NCBI GenBank assembly: GCA_964613305.1
Contig: CAZTII010000016.1
Coordinates: forward strand, 1-34,084
Length of the DNA stretch: 34,084 nucleotides
Direction of reading: 5' to 3'
Source: CAZTII01 sp964613305
Lineage (GTDB): Bacteria > Bacillota_I > Bacilli_A > Erysipelotrichales > Erysipelotrichaceae
Part shown: positions 8,662 to 16,206 of the stretch, one piece after another
How positions within the stretch are numbered: the first letter of the stretch is position 1
How the letters are laid out: each line of letters starts with the position of its first letter
Position numbers and translations under genes: made by a program
The notes under the pieces: model-generated
Databases searched by the model: none
Seen by the model: only the letters and a program-made list of their open reading frames with translations
What the model was told of the DNA's origin: nothing

Positions 8662-8690
8662 AAAAAAAGAGTGATGAAGTTCATCATTCT
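8662..8690 (-). terminator. Intrinsic terminator after the coiled-coil gene
   Basis: On the minus strand a 10-bp stem (one G-U pair; arms 8681-8690 and 8668-8677) is followed by seven T residues. It ends the 92-aa gene and lies immediately upstream of the ribosome site of the MFS gene. Confidence 0.75.
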
Positions 8691-8968
8691 TATTGATTGT
8701 TTTTTATTTTATCAATGTCTTGTTGATACGTTTCAATCGTTTTTAATGAATTATTGATTAAATCACATCGAACATCTAACTCATTGTCAAATCTCTTTCC
8801 ATTACTATACTCCGTATAAATTAAATGACCAATGTTGTTTTTTTCATCTTCAATGTTTTTAAGTTCATTGTTAATCTTTAACTGTATTTTACCAATATCA
8901 ACGAGTTGTTCGGTTTTATCCACAGTTACTTTATAAAGGTTAGACAATTTTTTCTTTAATGTTGACAT
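8690..8968 (-). CDS. Small coiled-coil protein of unknown function
   Basis: A 92-aa, highly charged and largely helical protein. The opening KKKLSNLYKVTVDKTEQLVDIGKIQLKI, with a later IGHLIYTEYSNGKRFD stretch, resembles the N-terminal part of small Firmicutes proteins that usually carry a C-terminal zinc ribbon. No Cys pair is present here, so the ribbon seems to be missing or never existed. There is no signal peptide or membrane helix. It has its own extended -10 promoter and its own terminator, so it is a single-gene unit. Function unknown. Confidence 0.75.
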   Translation of the reverse strand: MSTLKKKLSNLYKVTVDKTEQLVDIGKIQLKINNELKNIEDEKNNIGHLIYTEYSNGKRFDNELDVRCDLINNSLKTIETYQQDIDKIKNNQ

Positions 8969-8991
8969 AAGTAATCCTCGTTTCTGTATAG

Positions 8992-9000
8992 ATTATATCA
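8992..9000 (-). promoter_or_regulatory. Extended -10 promoter of the coiled-coil gene
   Basis: TGA then TATAAT (8997-8992) on the minus strand, just after the sdpI-like gene ends at 9003. The expected start is near 8985, about 17 nt before the ATG. Confidence 0.5.
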
Positions 9001-9002
9001 CA

Positions 9003-9638
9003 CTAAATGCCTTTTTTATAAAGAAGATAGGAATAGAGAAATACAGGAATGATTAAAAATGGTAAAACAACTAAAATAATGGATGTTTCATTAAATAGAG
9101 CACCTAGTAGTACTAAAATACCAGAAATCATGAAAATGTAACCACCAAAACGATGTGTTTTATTCCAATTTTCATCACTATTTAAGGTCCAAGGTATTTT
9201 AATACCAATGGTATAGTTTCGTTTTGTTTTCGGCATATAATTACCTAAAAGAATGAATAAACAACCTACAAGTCCTAGTGTCAATTGATGAATAGGTATA
9301 GGTATATGAAGAGAATAAGCTATAATACTGATATGGATAAAGTTAGAAAGAACAGGAATGGTGTATTTTGCGATAAGTGTCATTTCATTTCCAGCGCGTT
9401 GTTGTTTAGGGTCAGCATTTACCATGATATTAACAAAAATGTTTACTGCTACCATAAGAAGAGGTAATCCAATTGCAGCAAATGCTTTTGAACTATATCC
9501 ATCCGCAATACCTTGACTGTTGAAATGAGTCGCTATTTGATCAGGAAGTTGATTGTAAAAATAAGCAAAATAACAGAATGGGATACAAGATACAACGGTT
9601 GTAATAATGAGTGTTTTATCAATAAGTTTATTTTTCAT
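9003..9638 (-). CDS. sdpI: SdpI-family membrane protein (DUF1648 plus SdpI)
   Basis: A 211-aa membrane protein with about six hydrophobic segments. The N-terminal half shows the DUF1648 pattern LPDQIATHFNSQGIADGYSS. The C-terminal half has the SdpI signature GNYMPKTKRNYTIGIKIPWT followed by WNKTHRFGG. In B. subtilis SdpI is the immunity protein against the SDP cannibalism toxin and also sequesters the SdpR repressor. It overlaps the sdpR-like gene by 11 bp, with AGGAGATACCA before the ATG. No sdpABC toxin genes are in the window, so this may be an orphan immunity or sensor pair. Confidence 0.88.
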   Translation of the reverse strand: MKNKLIDKTLIITTVVSCIPFCYFAYFYNQLPDQIATHFNSQGIADGYSSKAFAAIGLPLLMVAVNIFVNIMVNADPKQQRAGNEMTLIAKYTIPVLSNFIHISIIAYSLHIPIPIHQLTLGLVGCLFILLGNYMPKTKRNYTIGIKIPWTLNSDENWNKTHRFGGYIFMISGILVLLGALFNETSIILVVLPFLIIPVFLYSYLLYKKGI

Positions 9639-9897
9639 TGGTATCTCCTTTTAAAAATCCTTCAATCCACAACAATAATTCTTCAAATACGGAAGCATTT
9701 AATTCATAAAAAATAAAATTTTTTTCTTTGCGTTCACTAATTAAACCGGATTTTTTAAGTAGTGATAAATGATAGGAAACAGTCGCATTACTCATATTAA
9801 ACTTAGAACAAATTTCTCCAGCGGTCATTGAACCTTTTTTTAGAAGGTGTAATATTTCACGTCTGGAACTATCATTCAGTGCTTTAAATGTATCCAT
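9628..9897 (-). CDS. sdpR: ArsR-family transcriptional repressor, SdpR-like
   Basis: An 89-aa winged-helix protein. The recognition helix lies in CSKFNMSNATVSYHLSLLKKSGLI and the wing in SERKEKNFIFYELN. No metal-binding Cys-x-Cys motif is present, in agreement with the SdpR branch rather than metal-sensing ArsR proteins. It is the first gene of a two-gene operon with the SdpI-like membrane protein. A perfect 11-bp inverted repeat covers its predicted transcription start, as expected for autorepression relieved by SdpI. B. subtilis SdpR is the model. Confidence 0.9.
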   Translation of the reverse strand: MDTFKALNDSSRREILHLLKKGSMTAGEICSKFNMSNATVSYHLSLLKKSGLISERKEKNFIFYELNASVFEELLLWIEGFLKGDTNEK

Positions 9898-9910
9898 GTT
9901 TCACCACTTT

Positions 9911-9934
9911 CTATTTAGATAACTATCTAAATAG
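9911..9934. promoter_or_regulatory. Probable SdpR-like operator
   Basis: Perfect inverted repeat with arms CTATTTAGATA (9911-9921) and TATCTAAATAG (9924-9934) and a 2-bp spacer. It lies directly downstream of the -10 box, over the expected transcription start, and ends 14 bp before the start codon. Confidence 0.75.
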
Positions 9935-9963
9935 ATTATAAAATAAAAGATGGAGTGTGTCAA
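9935..9963 (-). promoter_or_regulatory. Consensus promoter of sdpR-sdpI
   Basis: TTGACA (9963-9958), a 17-nt spacer and TATAAT (9940-9935) on the minus strand: a full consensus promoter. The -35 overlaps the stop codon of the upstream HAD gene. Such strength implies tight repression, which the adjacent palindrome could provide. Confidence 0.8.
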
Positions 9964-10589
9964 ATTAAATAATTTAACACATCCATCAAGGATGAAGCGA
10001 TAGTGTAGTTACTTTCTTTTAAAACGGTTTCTGATTGATGACCGTGACTTATTAAAATAGCACTACTATTAATATGGTCAGCACATGTTGCATCATGAAG
10101 ACTATCACCAATAAAGACAATGTCTTGAGGTTGTATAGTAGAACGATGAAACCATGAACTAACGACATCTAATTTGGAATTACCATCGTTGTTGGAAGTA
10201 CCTAAGACTAGGCTAAAATAAGGTGTTAAAGCATAGTAGTCAACGAGTTGGTTTAAAACGGAATGTTGGGTTGCAGAAATAAGGATATTGGTATAACCTA
10301 ACTCTTTTGTTTTATTTAGAACGGTGTATGCATCATGGTGAAGTGGAATCGTAGGAATTTTTTGATAAAAGTGTTCAATATAATCAATGGATAGAACATC
10401 ATAGTTACTAATATCAAATCCTTGTTCCTCATATAAATTAATAACAGGAAAAGAGAAACGATGTCGATATTCTTCAATTGTTTCGATGATTGGAATATGA
10501 TACTTTACACACAGTTCATTAAAGGCATCAAAGGAAGCTTGAACATCGTTGAGCAAAGTTCCATTAAAATCCCAAACAATGATTTTCAT
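9960..10589 (-). CDS. HAD-family hydrolase (phosphoglycolate phosphatase-like)
   Basis: A 209-aa HAD phosphatase. Motif I is WDFNGTLLND (nucleophile Asp, with Asn in place of the second Asp's neighbour). Motif II is ILISATQ. The motif III lysine is in SKLDVV, and motif IV is FIGDSLHDATCAD. A helical cap lies between motifs I and II, as in the phosphoglycolate phosphatase subfamily. Its ATG overlaps the proC stop by one base, so it is the fourth gene of the proBAC transcript. The substrate is unknown; a repair or clean-up phosphatase is possible. Confidence 0.87.
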   Translation of the reverse strand: MKIIVWDFNGTLLNDVQASFDAFNELCVKYHIPIIETIEEYRHRFSFPVINLYEEQGFDISNYDVLSIDYIEHFYQKIPTIPLHHDAYTVLNKTKELGYTNILISATQHSVLNQLVDYYALTPYFSLVLGTSNNDGNSKLDVVSSWFHRSTIQPQDIVFIGDSLHDATCADHINSSAILISHGHQSETVLKESNYTIASSLMDVLNYLI

Positions 10590-11365
10590 TATTGTTTCAT
10601 TTCTTTCGTTTTGATCATTACTGCTTTAATCGCTTCATGAACGCTATTTCTAAATCCATGTTTTTCTAAGGCGATTACTCCTTGTATTGTCGTTCCACCG
10701 GATGAGCACACTTGATCTTTTAATACGGCTGGAGCCATTTTTGTTTCTTTTGCTAAGGTAGCTGAACCTAAGGTAGCTTGAGCAACGATGCGATAAGCAG
10801 CGTCACGAGATAATCCATAAGCTACAGCACTATCCGCTAAAGATTCTAAAAATAAATCAACGAAGGCTGGTAAACAGCCACTGATGGCACCAAAGATATC
10901 TAAGTCTTTTTCTTGAATGACTTCTACATCACCAAATGTTTTATATAAGGCTAAAACATCTTGTTGTTCTTGATTGTTTACTTCTTCATTAAACACAACG
11001 GCACTCATCGCTTCACTGACTAAAGCCGCTGTATTTGGCATGGATCGAACAATTTTTTTCTTGCCGATAATCGATTCGACTTTTTCAATGGAGTAGCCTG
11101 GGGCCATTAATAGGATGACTTGATGAGTGATTTGACTTGAAATGGTTTGTAGTAATGAAGTATAACTTTGTGGCTTGGTTGCTAAAAAGATATAGTCTGA
11201 TTGTACTACAACATCGATTTCACTAGTTGCTTGAACAAATCCTTCTTTATTCATTTTTGTCGCATCAAAATCAAAGATAGTAATGGTGGAAGTTGGAATA
11301 TTTTTTTTAATTGCCATCATCATGGCAGAACCCATGTTGCCACAACCGATAAATCCTATTTTCAT
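10589..11365 (-). CDS. proC: Pyrroline-5-carboxylate reductase
   Basis: Catalyses the last step of proline synthesis, NAD(P)H-dependent reduction of pyrroline-5-carboxylate. The protein is 258 aa. The Rossmann motif is IGFIGCGNMGSAMM, and RSMPNTAALV is the substrate-site motif. The C-terminal dimer domain has the family signature KDQVCSSGGTTIQGVIALEK. It overlaps proA by one base (TAATG) and the downstream HAD gene by one base, so the genes are translationally coupled. Confidence 0.97.
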   Translation of the reverse strand: MKIGFIGCGNMGSAMMMAIKKNIPTSTITIFDFDATKMNKEGFVQATSEIDVVVQSDYIFLATKPQSYTSLLQTISSQITHQVILLMAPGYSIEKVESIIGKKKIVRSMPNTAALVSEAMSAVVFNEEVNNQEQQDVLALYKTFGDVEVIQEKDLDIFGAISGCLPAFVDLFLESLADSAVAYGLSRDAAYRIVAQATLGSATLAKETKMAPAVLKDQVCSSGGTTIQGVIALEKHGFRNSVHEAIKAVMIKTKEMKQ

Positions 11366-12594
11366 TATCTCACCTGTCCATTTCCACGAACGACGTATTT
11401 AGTCGTTGTTAAATCATTGGCGCCCATTGGACCTCTTGCATGTAGTTTTTGCGTAGAGATTCCTACTTCACCACCAAAGCCAAACTCACCACCATCACTA
11501 AAACGAGTGGATGCATTAGCGTATACTACAGCGCTATCGACTTCATTTAAGAAGCGCTCAACATGATGATAGTTTTCACTACAAATCATATCACTATGTT
11601 TTGAACTGTGAGTATTAATAAAGGTAATTGCTTCATCAAGAGAATCGACAATTTTCATGGAACAAATTAAATCTAAATATTCTACACCATAATCATCATC
11701 CGTAGCGATAGTGTAGGATGTATCCTTCATTTTACTATCAACGCGAACTTCTACATGAAGAGAAGATAAAGTGGATGCGATTTCTTTAGCGAACTCAAGT
11801 TGATTTTTATGGACAACAATTGTTTCAATCGCATTACATACTCCTGGTCGTTGGGTTTTTCCGTTGATGATTAGTTGTTTTGCCATGTCATGGTCACAAT
11901 ACTCATCGATATAAGCGTGACAAACACCACTTCCCGTTTCAATGACAGGAATTGTCGCATTATGGATAATATATTCTTTTAATCCTTTTCCGCCACGGGG
12001 AATAAGAACATCAATATAGTCTTTCATCGTAATTAATTCATCTACGTAAGATCGATCTTCACTTTCAACAAAGCCGATACAACCTTTAGGTAAATCAGTC
12101 ACTTGATTGATAAGTTTCGCTAAGATGGTGTTGGAATGAATTGCCGAAGCGGAACCACGTAAAATAATCGCATTGGATGATTGAATAGCGAGTGCACTTG
12201 CTTCACAGGTAACGTTTGGGCGTGATTCATAAATCATTGCTAAAACACCTAATGGAACTCTCTTCTTTTCAATGGTCATGCCATTTTGATGTTTAAAACC
12301 ACTATCAATAGTTCCGATTGGATCTTTTTGAAGAGCTAATTGACGAAAACTATCGCTCATGGAATGAATGCGTTTATCATCTAGTAAAAGACGATCAATC
12401 AATGCTTTAGAAATATTGTTTTCAATCGCTTTTTCAATGTCTTTACTATTTTCTTGTTTAATGAGTTCTTTATTGTTTTCAATGATTTCAGCACAATCTA
12501 ACAATATTTTTTTCTTTGTTGTACTATCAAGCAAAGCCATTTTAATGGAAGCTTCTTTGGCTGCTTTTGCCAAATTTACTACGTAATCACTCAT
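11365..12594 (-). CDS. proA: Gamma-glutamyl phosphate reductase
   Basis: Reduces gamma-glutamyl phosphate to glutamate semialdehyde, with NADPH, in proline synthesis. The 409-aa length is normal for ProA. The aldehyde dehydrogenase-like fold includes IYESRPNVTCEASALAIQSS, VLIPRGGKGL and the catalytic cysteine in GKTQRPGVCNAIET (C253). The C-terminal segment ends with the conserved LHARGPMGANDLTTTKYVVRG. It starts in a 4-bp ATGA overlap with proB, as expected for enzymes that pass on an unstable phosphate intermediate. Confidence 0.97.
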   Translation of the reverse strand: MSDYVVNLAKAAKEASIKMALLDSTTKKKILLDCAEIIENNKELIKQENSKDIEKAIENNISKALIDRLLLDDKRIHSMSDSFRQLALQKDPIGTIDSGFKHQNGMTIEKKRVPLGVLAMIYESRPNVTCEASALAIQSSNAIILRGSASAIHSNTILAKLINQVTDLPKGCIGFVESEDRSYVDELITMKDYIDVLIPRGGKGLKEYIIHNATIPVIETGSGVCHAYIDEYCDHDMAKQLIINGKTQRPGVCNAIETIVVHKNQLEFAKEIASTLSSLHVEVRVDSKMKDTSYTIATDDDYGVEYLDLICSMKIVDSLDEAITFINTHSSKHSDMICSENYHHVERFLNEVDSAVVYANASTRFSDGGEFGFGGEVGISTQKLHARGPMGANDLTTTKYVVRGNGQVR

Positions 12595-13724
12595 TGTTTT
12601 ACCTTTTCAAGGACACTCATGTTGTCACTATGGATAACAACATCATCGTATTTATGCCCTAATATCCTTTCTATTTCTTCACTTTTAACACCTTTTATTA
12701 ATTGAATTTCTTCACTTGTATAATTGCTCATACCAATAGCTAATGTTTTATTATCGCGATTGTTAATTTTGACAATTGCACCTTTATCAAAGGTAGAATG
12801 ACAATCAATAATTCCTACTGGTAGTAAACTTTTACCACAAGTGATGGCTAAGGTAGCACCATCATCGACGATGATGGTTCCTTGTTTATGGCTGCCATAG
12901 GCAAGCCAAGATTTTCTTGCGGTAAGTTTCTTTTTTTGACGGGTAAATAGTGTTCCAACAGTTGCGTTTGCTAGAGCGCGACGAATGATGCTTGGGTCTT
13001 CTCCAGAAACAATAAGACAGTGACATCCAGCGGCCGTGGCGATTTCAGCGGCTTTTATTTTAGTAATCATACCACCAGTACCAAATTTAGAACCTTCCCC
13101 TTGAGCCATGTTGCGAATACTATCATCGATTACAGTTACCTCTGATAATAGTTTAGCATCTTTATTCGTTTTGGGGTTACTGTCATAAAGTCCATCGATA
13201 TCCGTTACCAATACTAATAGATCGCCATCAATTAATCCAGAAACTAAGGCGCTTAACGTATCGTTATCACCAACTTTAATTTCATCAGCGACAACGGCGT
13301 CATTTTCATTGATGACTGGAATTACTTTTTGTTTTAGTAAGTGATGACACACATTACGAGCATTTAAATAACGTTTACGGTCACTAAAGTCCATTTTCGT
13401 CAATAATAATTGACCGATGATAATGTTGTGTTGACTAAATAAACGTTGGTATAAGGCAACTAATTCAACTTGACCAATAGAAGCAACTGCTTGTTTTTCA
13501 CTGACCATTTTTGGTTTTTCTTTTAAATGAAGTTGTCCCATACCAGCGCCTACGGCACCAGAAGTAACAAGGACAACATCTAAGCCAAGTTGTTGTAATT
13601 CACTACATTCTTCCACAATTTTAGCGATTTTTTCTTGATTAAGAGTTCCATTACTATGGGTTAATGTTGAGGTTCCAACTTTTATAATAATGCGTTTAAT
13701 ATTTTCTAAGGTACTTCGTGTCAT
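12591..13724 (-). CDS. proB: Glutamate 5-kinase
   Basis: First enzyme of proline synthesis, phosphorylating glutamate. From the ATG at 13724 it is 377 aa, with an amino-acid kinase domain followed by a PUA domain. Signatures are IIKVGTSTL, VTSGAVGAGMGQL, NENDAVV with GDNDTLSALV, and the GTGGMITKIKAAEIA segment. A GTG one codon upstream is also possible; AAGGAG serves both. The terminator hairpin of rpoE lies only about 23 nt upstream, leaving no room for an ordinary promoter. proBAC and the HAD gene may therefore be transcribed by regulated readthrough from rpoE. Confidence 0.97.
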   Translation of the reverse strand: MTRSTLENIKRIIIKVGTSTLTHSNGTLNQEKIAKIVEECSELQQLGLDVVLVTSGAVGAGMGQLHLKEKPKMVSEKQAVASIGQVELVALYQRLFSQHNIIIGQLLLTKMDFSDRKRYLNARNVCHHLLKQKVIPVINENDAVVADEIKVGDNDTLSALVSGLIDGDLLVLVTDIDGLYDSNPKTNKDAKLLSEVTVIDDSIRNMAQGEGSKFGTGGMITKIKAAEIATAAGCHCLIVSGEDPSIIRRALANATVGTLFTRQKKKLTARKSWLAYGSHKQGTIIVDDGATLAITCGKSLLPVGIIDCHSTFDKGAIVKINNRDNKTLAIGMSNYTSEEIQLIKGVKSEEIERILGHKYDDVVIHSDNMSVLEKVKQ

Positions 13725-13746
13725 CACTTTTTCTCCTTTATTATGT

Positions 13747-13771
13747 AAAAAAAGCAGAGTTAAGTCTGCTT
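13747..13771 (-). terminator. Intrinsic terminator after rpoE, upstream of proB
   Basis: On the minus strand AAGCAGA and TCTGCTT arms (13771-13765 and 13758-13752) with a 6-nt loop are followed by seven T residues. It overlaps the rpoE stop and sits just before the proB ribosome site. Confidence 0.8.
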
Positions 13772-14102
13772 AAAATTCTTCATCGACAAAATCGATGCTT
13801 TCATCTTCTTCATTAAGTTGCTCACTAGATTCATCGTCGTCATCATCTAAAATGGCACTTAAATCAACATGGATATCATTAAATAAGTGGCGAGAGCGTA
13901 AATCCCACTTATTATCTTTTAGTGAAGCAAAACGCGTATCAAGAGATAATTCAGTATAAAACTGAGCGATTTTGCGCATTTTTATTTCGTTTGAATAGCC
14001 CATGCCCACGGAAACTTCATCCCATAGTTTGCCAAACTCAACAGCTCTTTTTCTTTTTGCCAATAAATTAAAAGCTACATCGGTCATAGATTGATAAGTC
14101 AC
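13770..14102 (-). CDS. rpoE: DNA-directed RNA polymerase delta subunit
   Basis: Delta is a Gram-positive accessory subunit that speeds RNA polymerase recycling and lowers non-specific binding. The 110-aa protein has an N-terminal HARE-HTH domain (SMTDVAFNLLAKRKRAVEFGKLWDEV) and DTRFASLKDNKWDLR. It ends in a strongly acidic tail rich in Asp and Glu. The tail is much shorter than in B. subtilis (about 170 aa in total), giving a compact variant. The start is GTG at 14102, with AGGAGG seven bases upstream. A TTGACA promoter precedes it and its own terminator follows. Confidence 0.95.
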   Translation of the reverse strand: MTYQSMTDVAFNLLAKRKRAVEFGKLWDEVSVGMGYSNEIKMRKIAQFYTELSLDTRFASLKDNKWDLRSRHLFNDIHVDLSAILDDDDDESSEQLNEEDESIDFVDEEF

Positions 14103-14161
14103 GTTTGTTCCTCCTGATATATCTAACGTCTATTTCATAATGTTTCGGTTTTTCATGTGTT

Positions 14162-14189
14162 ATTTTCCCATATATTTATCGTTTGTCAA
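14162..14189 (-). promoter_or_regulatory. Probable rpoE promoter
   Basis: TTGACA (14189-14184), a 16-nt spacer and GAAAAT (14167-14162) on the minus strand. The -35 is perfect and the -10 matches four of six. The leader to the GTG would be about 50 nt. Confidence 0.5.
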
Positions 14190-14211
14190 GCATAATTATA
14201 TAAGGAATTAC

Positions 14212-14583
14212 TTATTTGAAAAACCATTCAAACTTACTGTGAAAGATGCTTTCATTTTCACTGAAAAGTTTGTATTCAATTGTTATTTTTTCTGGTGTTT
14301 TTTGATAATTAAGTAGACGCGATTCAAAGTAGAGCCTTCCTAAGTCACTTGTGATAGTAGCTTTACCGTCACCATTGAAAAACAAAACGATTTCGCTTGT
14401 GGATTCAGCGTTACGAGAAAGTATAATGGAATCACTTTGGAAAGAAACAGAACAAGAAGCACCGCTTTTTTCCGTATAAAAGAGTAAATCTTCAGTTAAC
14501 GACATTTCTGTTTTAGCTAAGATATTCTTTTCATTATCCATCATATTTGTTTGTAGTAGAATGCCACTGACTTGTTTCACCAT
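14212..14583 (-). CDS. DUF1934 (YwiB-like) protein
   Basis: A 123-aa cytosolic protein from the ATG at 14583, rich in beta strands and with no signal peptide. Its length, the alternating hydrophobic pattern and its place directly upstream of rpoE match the YwiB/DUF1934 family, which lies beside rpoE in Bacillus. This call rests largely on context and overall look. The function of the family is unknown; a lipocalin-like barrel is known for it. A GTG start two codons upstream is possible. A strong TTGACA-16-TATAAT promoter precedes it. Confidence 0.72.
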   Translation of the reverse strand: MVKQVSGILLQTNMMDNEKNILAKTEMSLTEDLLFYTEKSGASCSVSFQSDSIILSRNAESTSEIVLFFNGDGKATITSDLGRLYFESRLLNYQKTPEKITIEYKLFSENESIFHSKFEWFFK

Positions 14584-14597
14584 AATCACCTACGTAG

Positions 14598-14625
14598 ATT
14601 ATAAGGTTAAATGAAAAGCTGTCAA
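14598..14625 (-). promoter_or_regulatory. Consensus promoter of the ywiB-like gene
   Basis: TTGACA (14625-14620), a 16-nt spacer and TATAAT (14603-14598) on the minus strand. Both hexamers are perfect. Transcription would start only about 10 nt before the ATG. Confidence 0.75.
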
Positions 14626-14657
14626 TGGTTATTTATAAAAATAACAAATTTTATTGC

Positions 14658-14688
14658 TTGACATGGAGTAAACTTCAGCATTTAAGGT
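14658..14688 (+). promoter_or_regulatory. MerR-type promoter/operator upstream of the MFS pseudogene
   Basis: TTGACA (14658-14663) is followed by TGGAGT, AA and ACTTCA (14664-14677), a near-perfect inverted repeat, then a weak -10 TAAGGT (14683-14688) at 19-nt spacing. A long spacer holding a TGGAGT-type dyad is the hallmark of MerR-family activated promoters. No merR gene is in the window. Confidence 0.6.
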
Positions 14689-14709
14689 AGTAATACAGGA
14701 GAAAAAAAG

Positions 14710-15362
14710 ATGAACAAGAAAAAATAACTTTTTTATTAGCGTCATTGATGGTTGTGACAGCTGGTGCCATCAATGTCACCATTGGTATGATCGCAACATC
14801 ATATCCATTATCAACAATTGAGATGCTTACGACGATACCTTCGTTCTTTATTATTTTTTCATCGTTTATAAGCAGTTTTCTAGCAAAGAAGATTGGATAT
14901 AAGAATATTATTGTCCTTGGTCTTAGTATTGTATCGATTAGTGGTCTTATTCCGGCCTTTATTAAAAATTTTCCGATTATTTTTATATCAAGAGCTTATT
15001 TTGGATTTGGTATTGGCTTAGTAACTCCTAGTTTAGTATCTATGATTCCTATCTTATTTCCTACAGAAGTTGTGTCGATGATTGGACTACAAAGTGCTTT
15101 TACTGGAGTTGGTGGAATGTTAAGTACTTTTTTAGTTGGCCAACTATTAAAAATAAATTGGCAATCGGCATTTTTAATGTATGCGATAGCGATACCGCTC
15201 ACCATCTTATTTATGGTATTTATTCCTAAGGATGAGATAAAGGTACAACAAGCAATTAAAATCATTCAACAATTCTCTTTTGCTTCAACTCTTGTTGGTT
15301 TATATAAAACATGTAGTATTTTCTTTTTAGTGCTTGCGCTAGGAAGTATAAAAAAGAAGTGA
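14710..15362 (+). pseudogene. Broken MFS transporter
   Basis: Remnant of a major facilitator transporter. A start at 14710 with an AGGAGA site reads MNKKK and then meets TAA within a run of six A. One extra A would restore MNKKKITFLLASLMVVTAGAI and join the long frame from 14745. That frame has about six membrane segments (motif-A-like AKKIGYKN, then RAYFGFGIGLVTPSL). It then jumps to a short hydrophobic tail ending in KKK. Normal members are about 400 aa; this remnant is about 217, so the second half is mostly deleted. An A-tract phase switch is possible for the frameshift, but the C-terminal loss argues for a dead gene. Confidence 0.8.
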
Positions 15363-15373
15363 AATCACTTCTT
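15348..15373 (-). terminator. Intrinsic terminator of the lipoprotein gene
   Basis: Nine-bp perfect arms AAGAAGTGA (15354-15362) and TCACTTCTT (15365-15373) with a minimal loop. On the minus strand a run of T follows. It also overlaps the last codons of the MFS pseudogene on the plus strand. Confidence 0.75.
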
Positions 15374-16156
15374 GTTCAATAAAACATCATTTTGATAAAT
15401 CATTGGATCACTACTAGTTTGGTATGCTTTATATTCTTTGCGTTTCAATAATTCGTTGACGAGAAAGCGAATGTCTTTAAAACGATATACTTGATATGGT
15501 TGGTTTGGAGCCAACTTTTCAATGTAAATATATTCATCGTTATTTTTAATACAAACGCCACTATGAGCGTGAAATAAAACTTTTCCATCAGTATCATTGA
15601 CTAGTACAGAAATCAGTGACACATTATTAGGAAGAGTTGTATGAGCGCTATTCCAACGGGTTGGAAATAGTGATTCAATAGAATCTGTTTCACTGTAAGG
15701 AAGTTCTTTAAATAAGGCTTTGAAGTAACCTAATTTAGTACTATACGGTTGTAATTTAGGATTAGTATTAAATGCGTCCACATCAAACATAATGTAGTTT
15801 CCTTCACTTTCTTCACTATCGATAGAAAGAACAGGATGAACGAGTAAGAATGATGTAATACGACAATTAATATCAGAAAAGTCAGGTGACACTTTTGCCC
15901 AATCCTCTCCCATGTTTTCTTCGTTATATGCTAGTTTTGATGGAATGACTTCTTCAGAAACTAAGTTGGCAGAAGGGCTAACCGCATTATTGTAGGTATT
16001 AATTTCATTGAATATCATTGGGTCATTCATATGGTATTCGTTAAGCAACTGTTTTAAAGTATCTTGTTGCGATGATGTAACGATGTTATGGACAGTAATT
16101 GTTTTAGCGCAACTTGTGAGTAAAAACAAGACGATAAGCAACCAATATTTTTTCAT
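15365..16156 (-). CDS. Lipoprotein, DUF4300-like
   Basis: A 263-aa secreted lipoprotein. From the ATG at 16156 the signal peptide is MKKYWLLIVLFLLTSC, with an LTSC lipobox and Cys16 as the lipidated residue. The mature part is soluble, with a LFPTRWNSAHTTLP segment and a late VLFHAHSGVCI segment that recall DUF4300 proteins; this match is from memory and tentative. The frame runs nine codons further upstream, but GGAGG lies before 16156. It has its own extended -10 promoter and terminator. Function unknown; it is probably anchored to the outer face of the membrane. Confidence 0.75.
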   Translation of the reverse strand: MKKYWLLIVLFLLTSCAKTITVHNIVTSSQQDTLKQLLNEYHMNDPMIFNEINTYNNAVSPSANLVSEEVIPSKLAYNEENMGEDWAKVSPDFSDINCRITSFLLVHPVLSIDSEESEGNYIMFDVDAFNTNPKLQPYSTKLGYFKALFKELPYSETDSIESLFPTRWNSAHTTLPNNVSLISVLVNDTDGKVLFHAHSGVCIKNNDEYIYIEKLAPNQPYQVYRFKDIRFLVNELLKRKEYKAYQTSSDPMIYQNDVLLNKK

Positions 16157-16173
16157 AAAAAACCTCCATAAGT

Positions 16174-16182
16174 AGTATACCA
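16174..16182 (-). promoter_or_regulatory. Extended -10 promoter of the lipoprotein gene
   Basis: TGG then TATACT (16179-16174) on the minus strand; there is no clear -35. The start would be close to 16167, just before the GGAGG ribosome site. Confidence 0.45.
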
Positions 16183-16206
16183 CTAAAGTTTTTATTTAGA
16201 AAAAAA

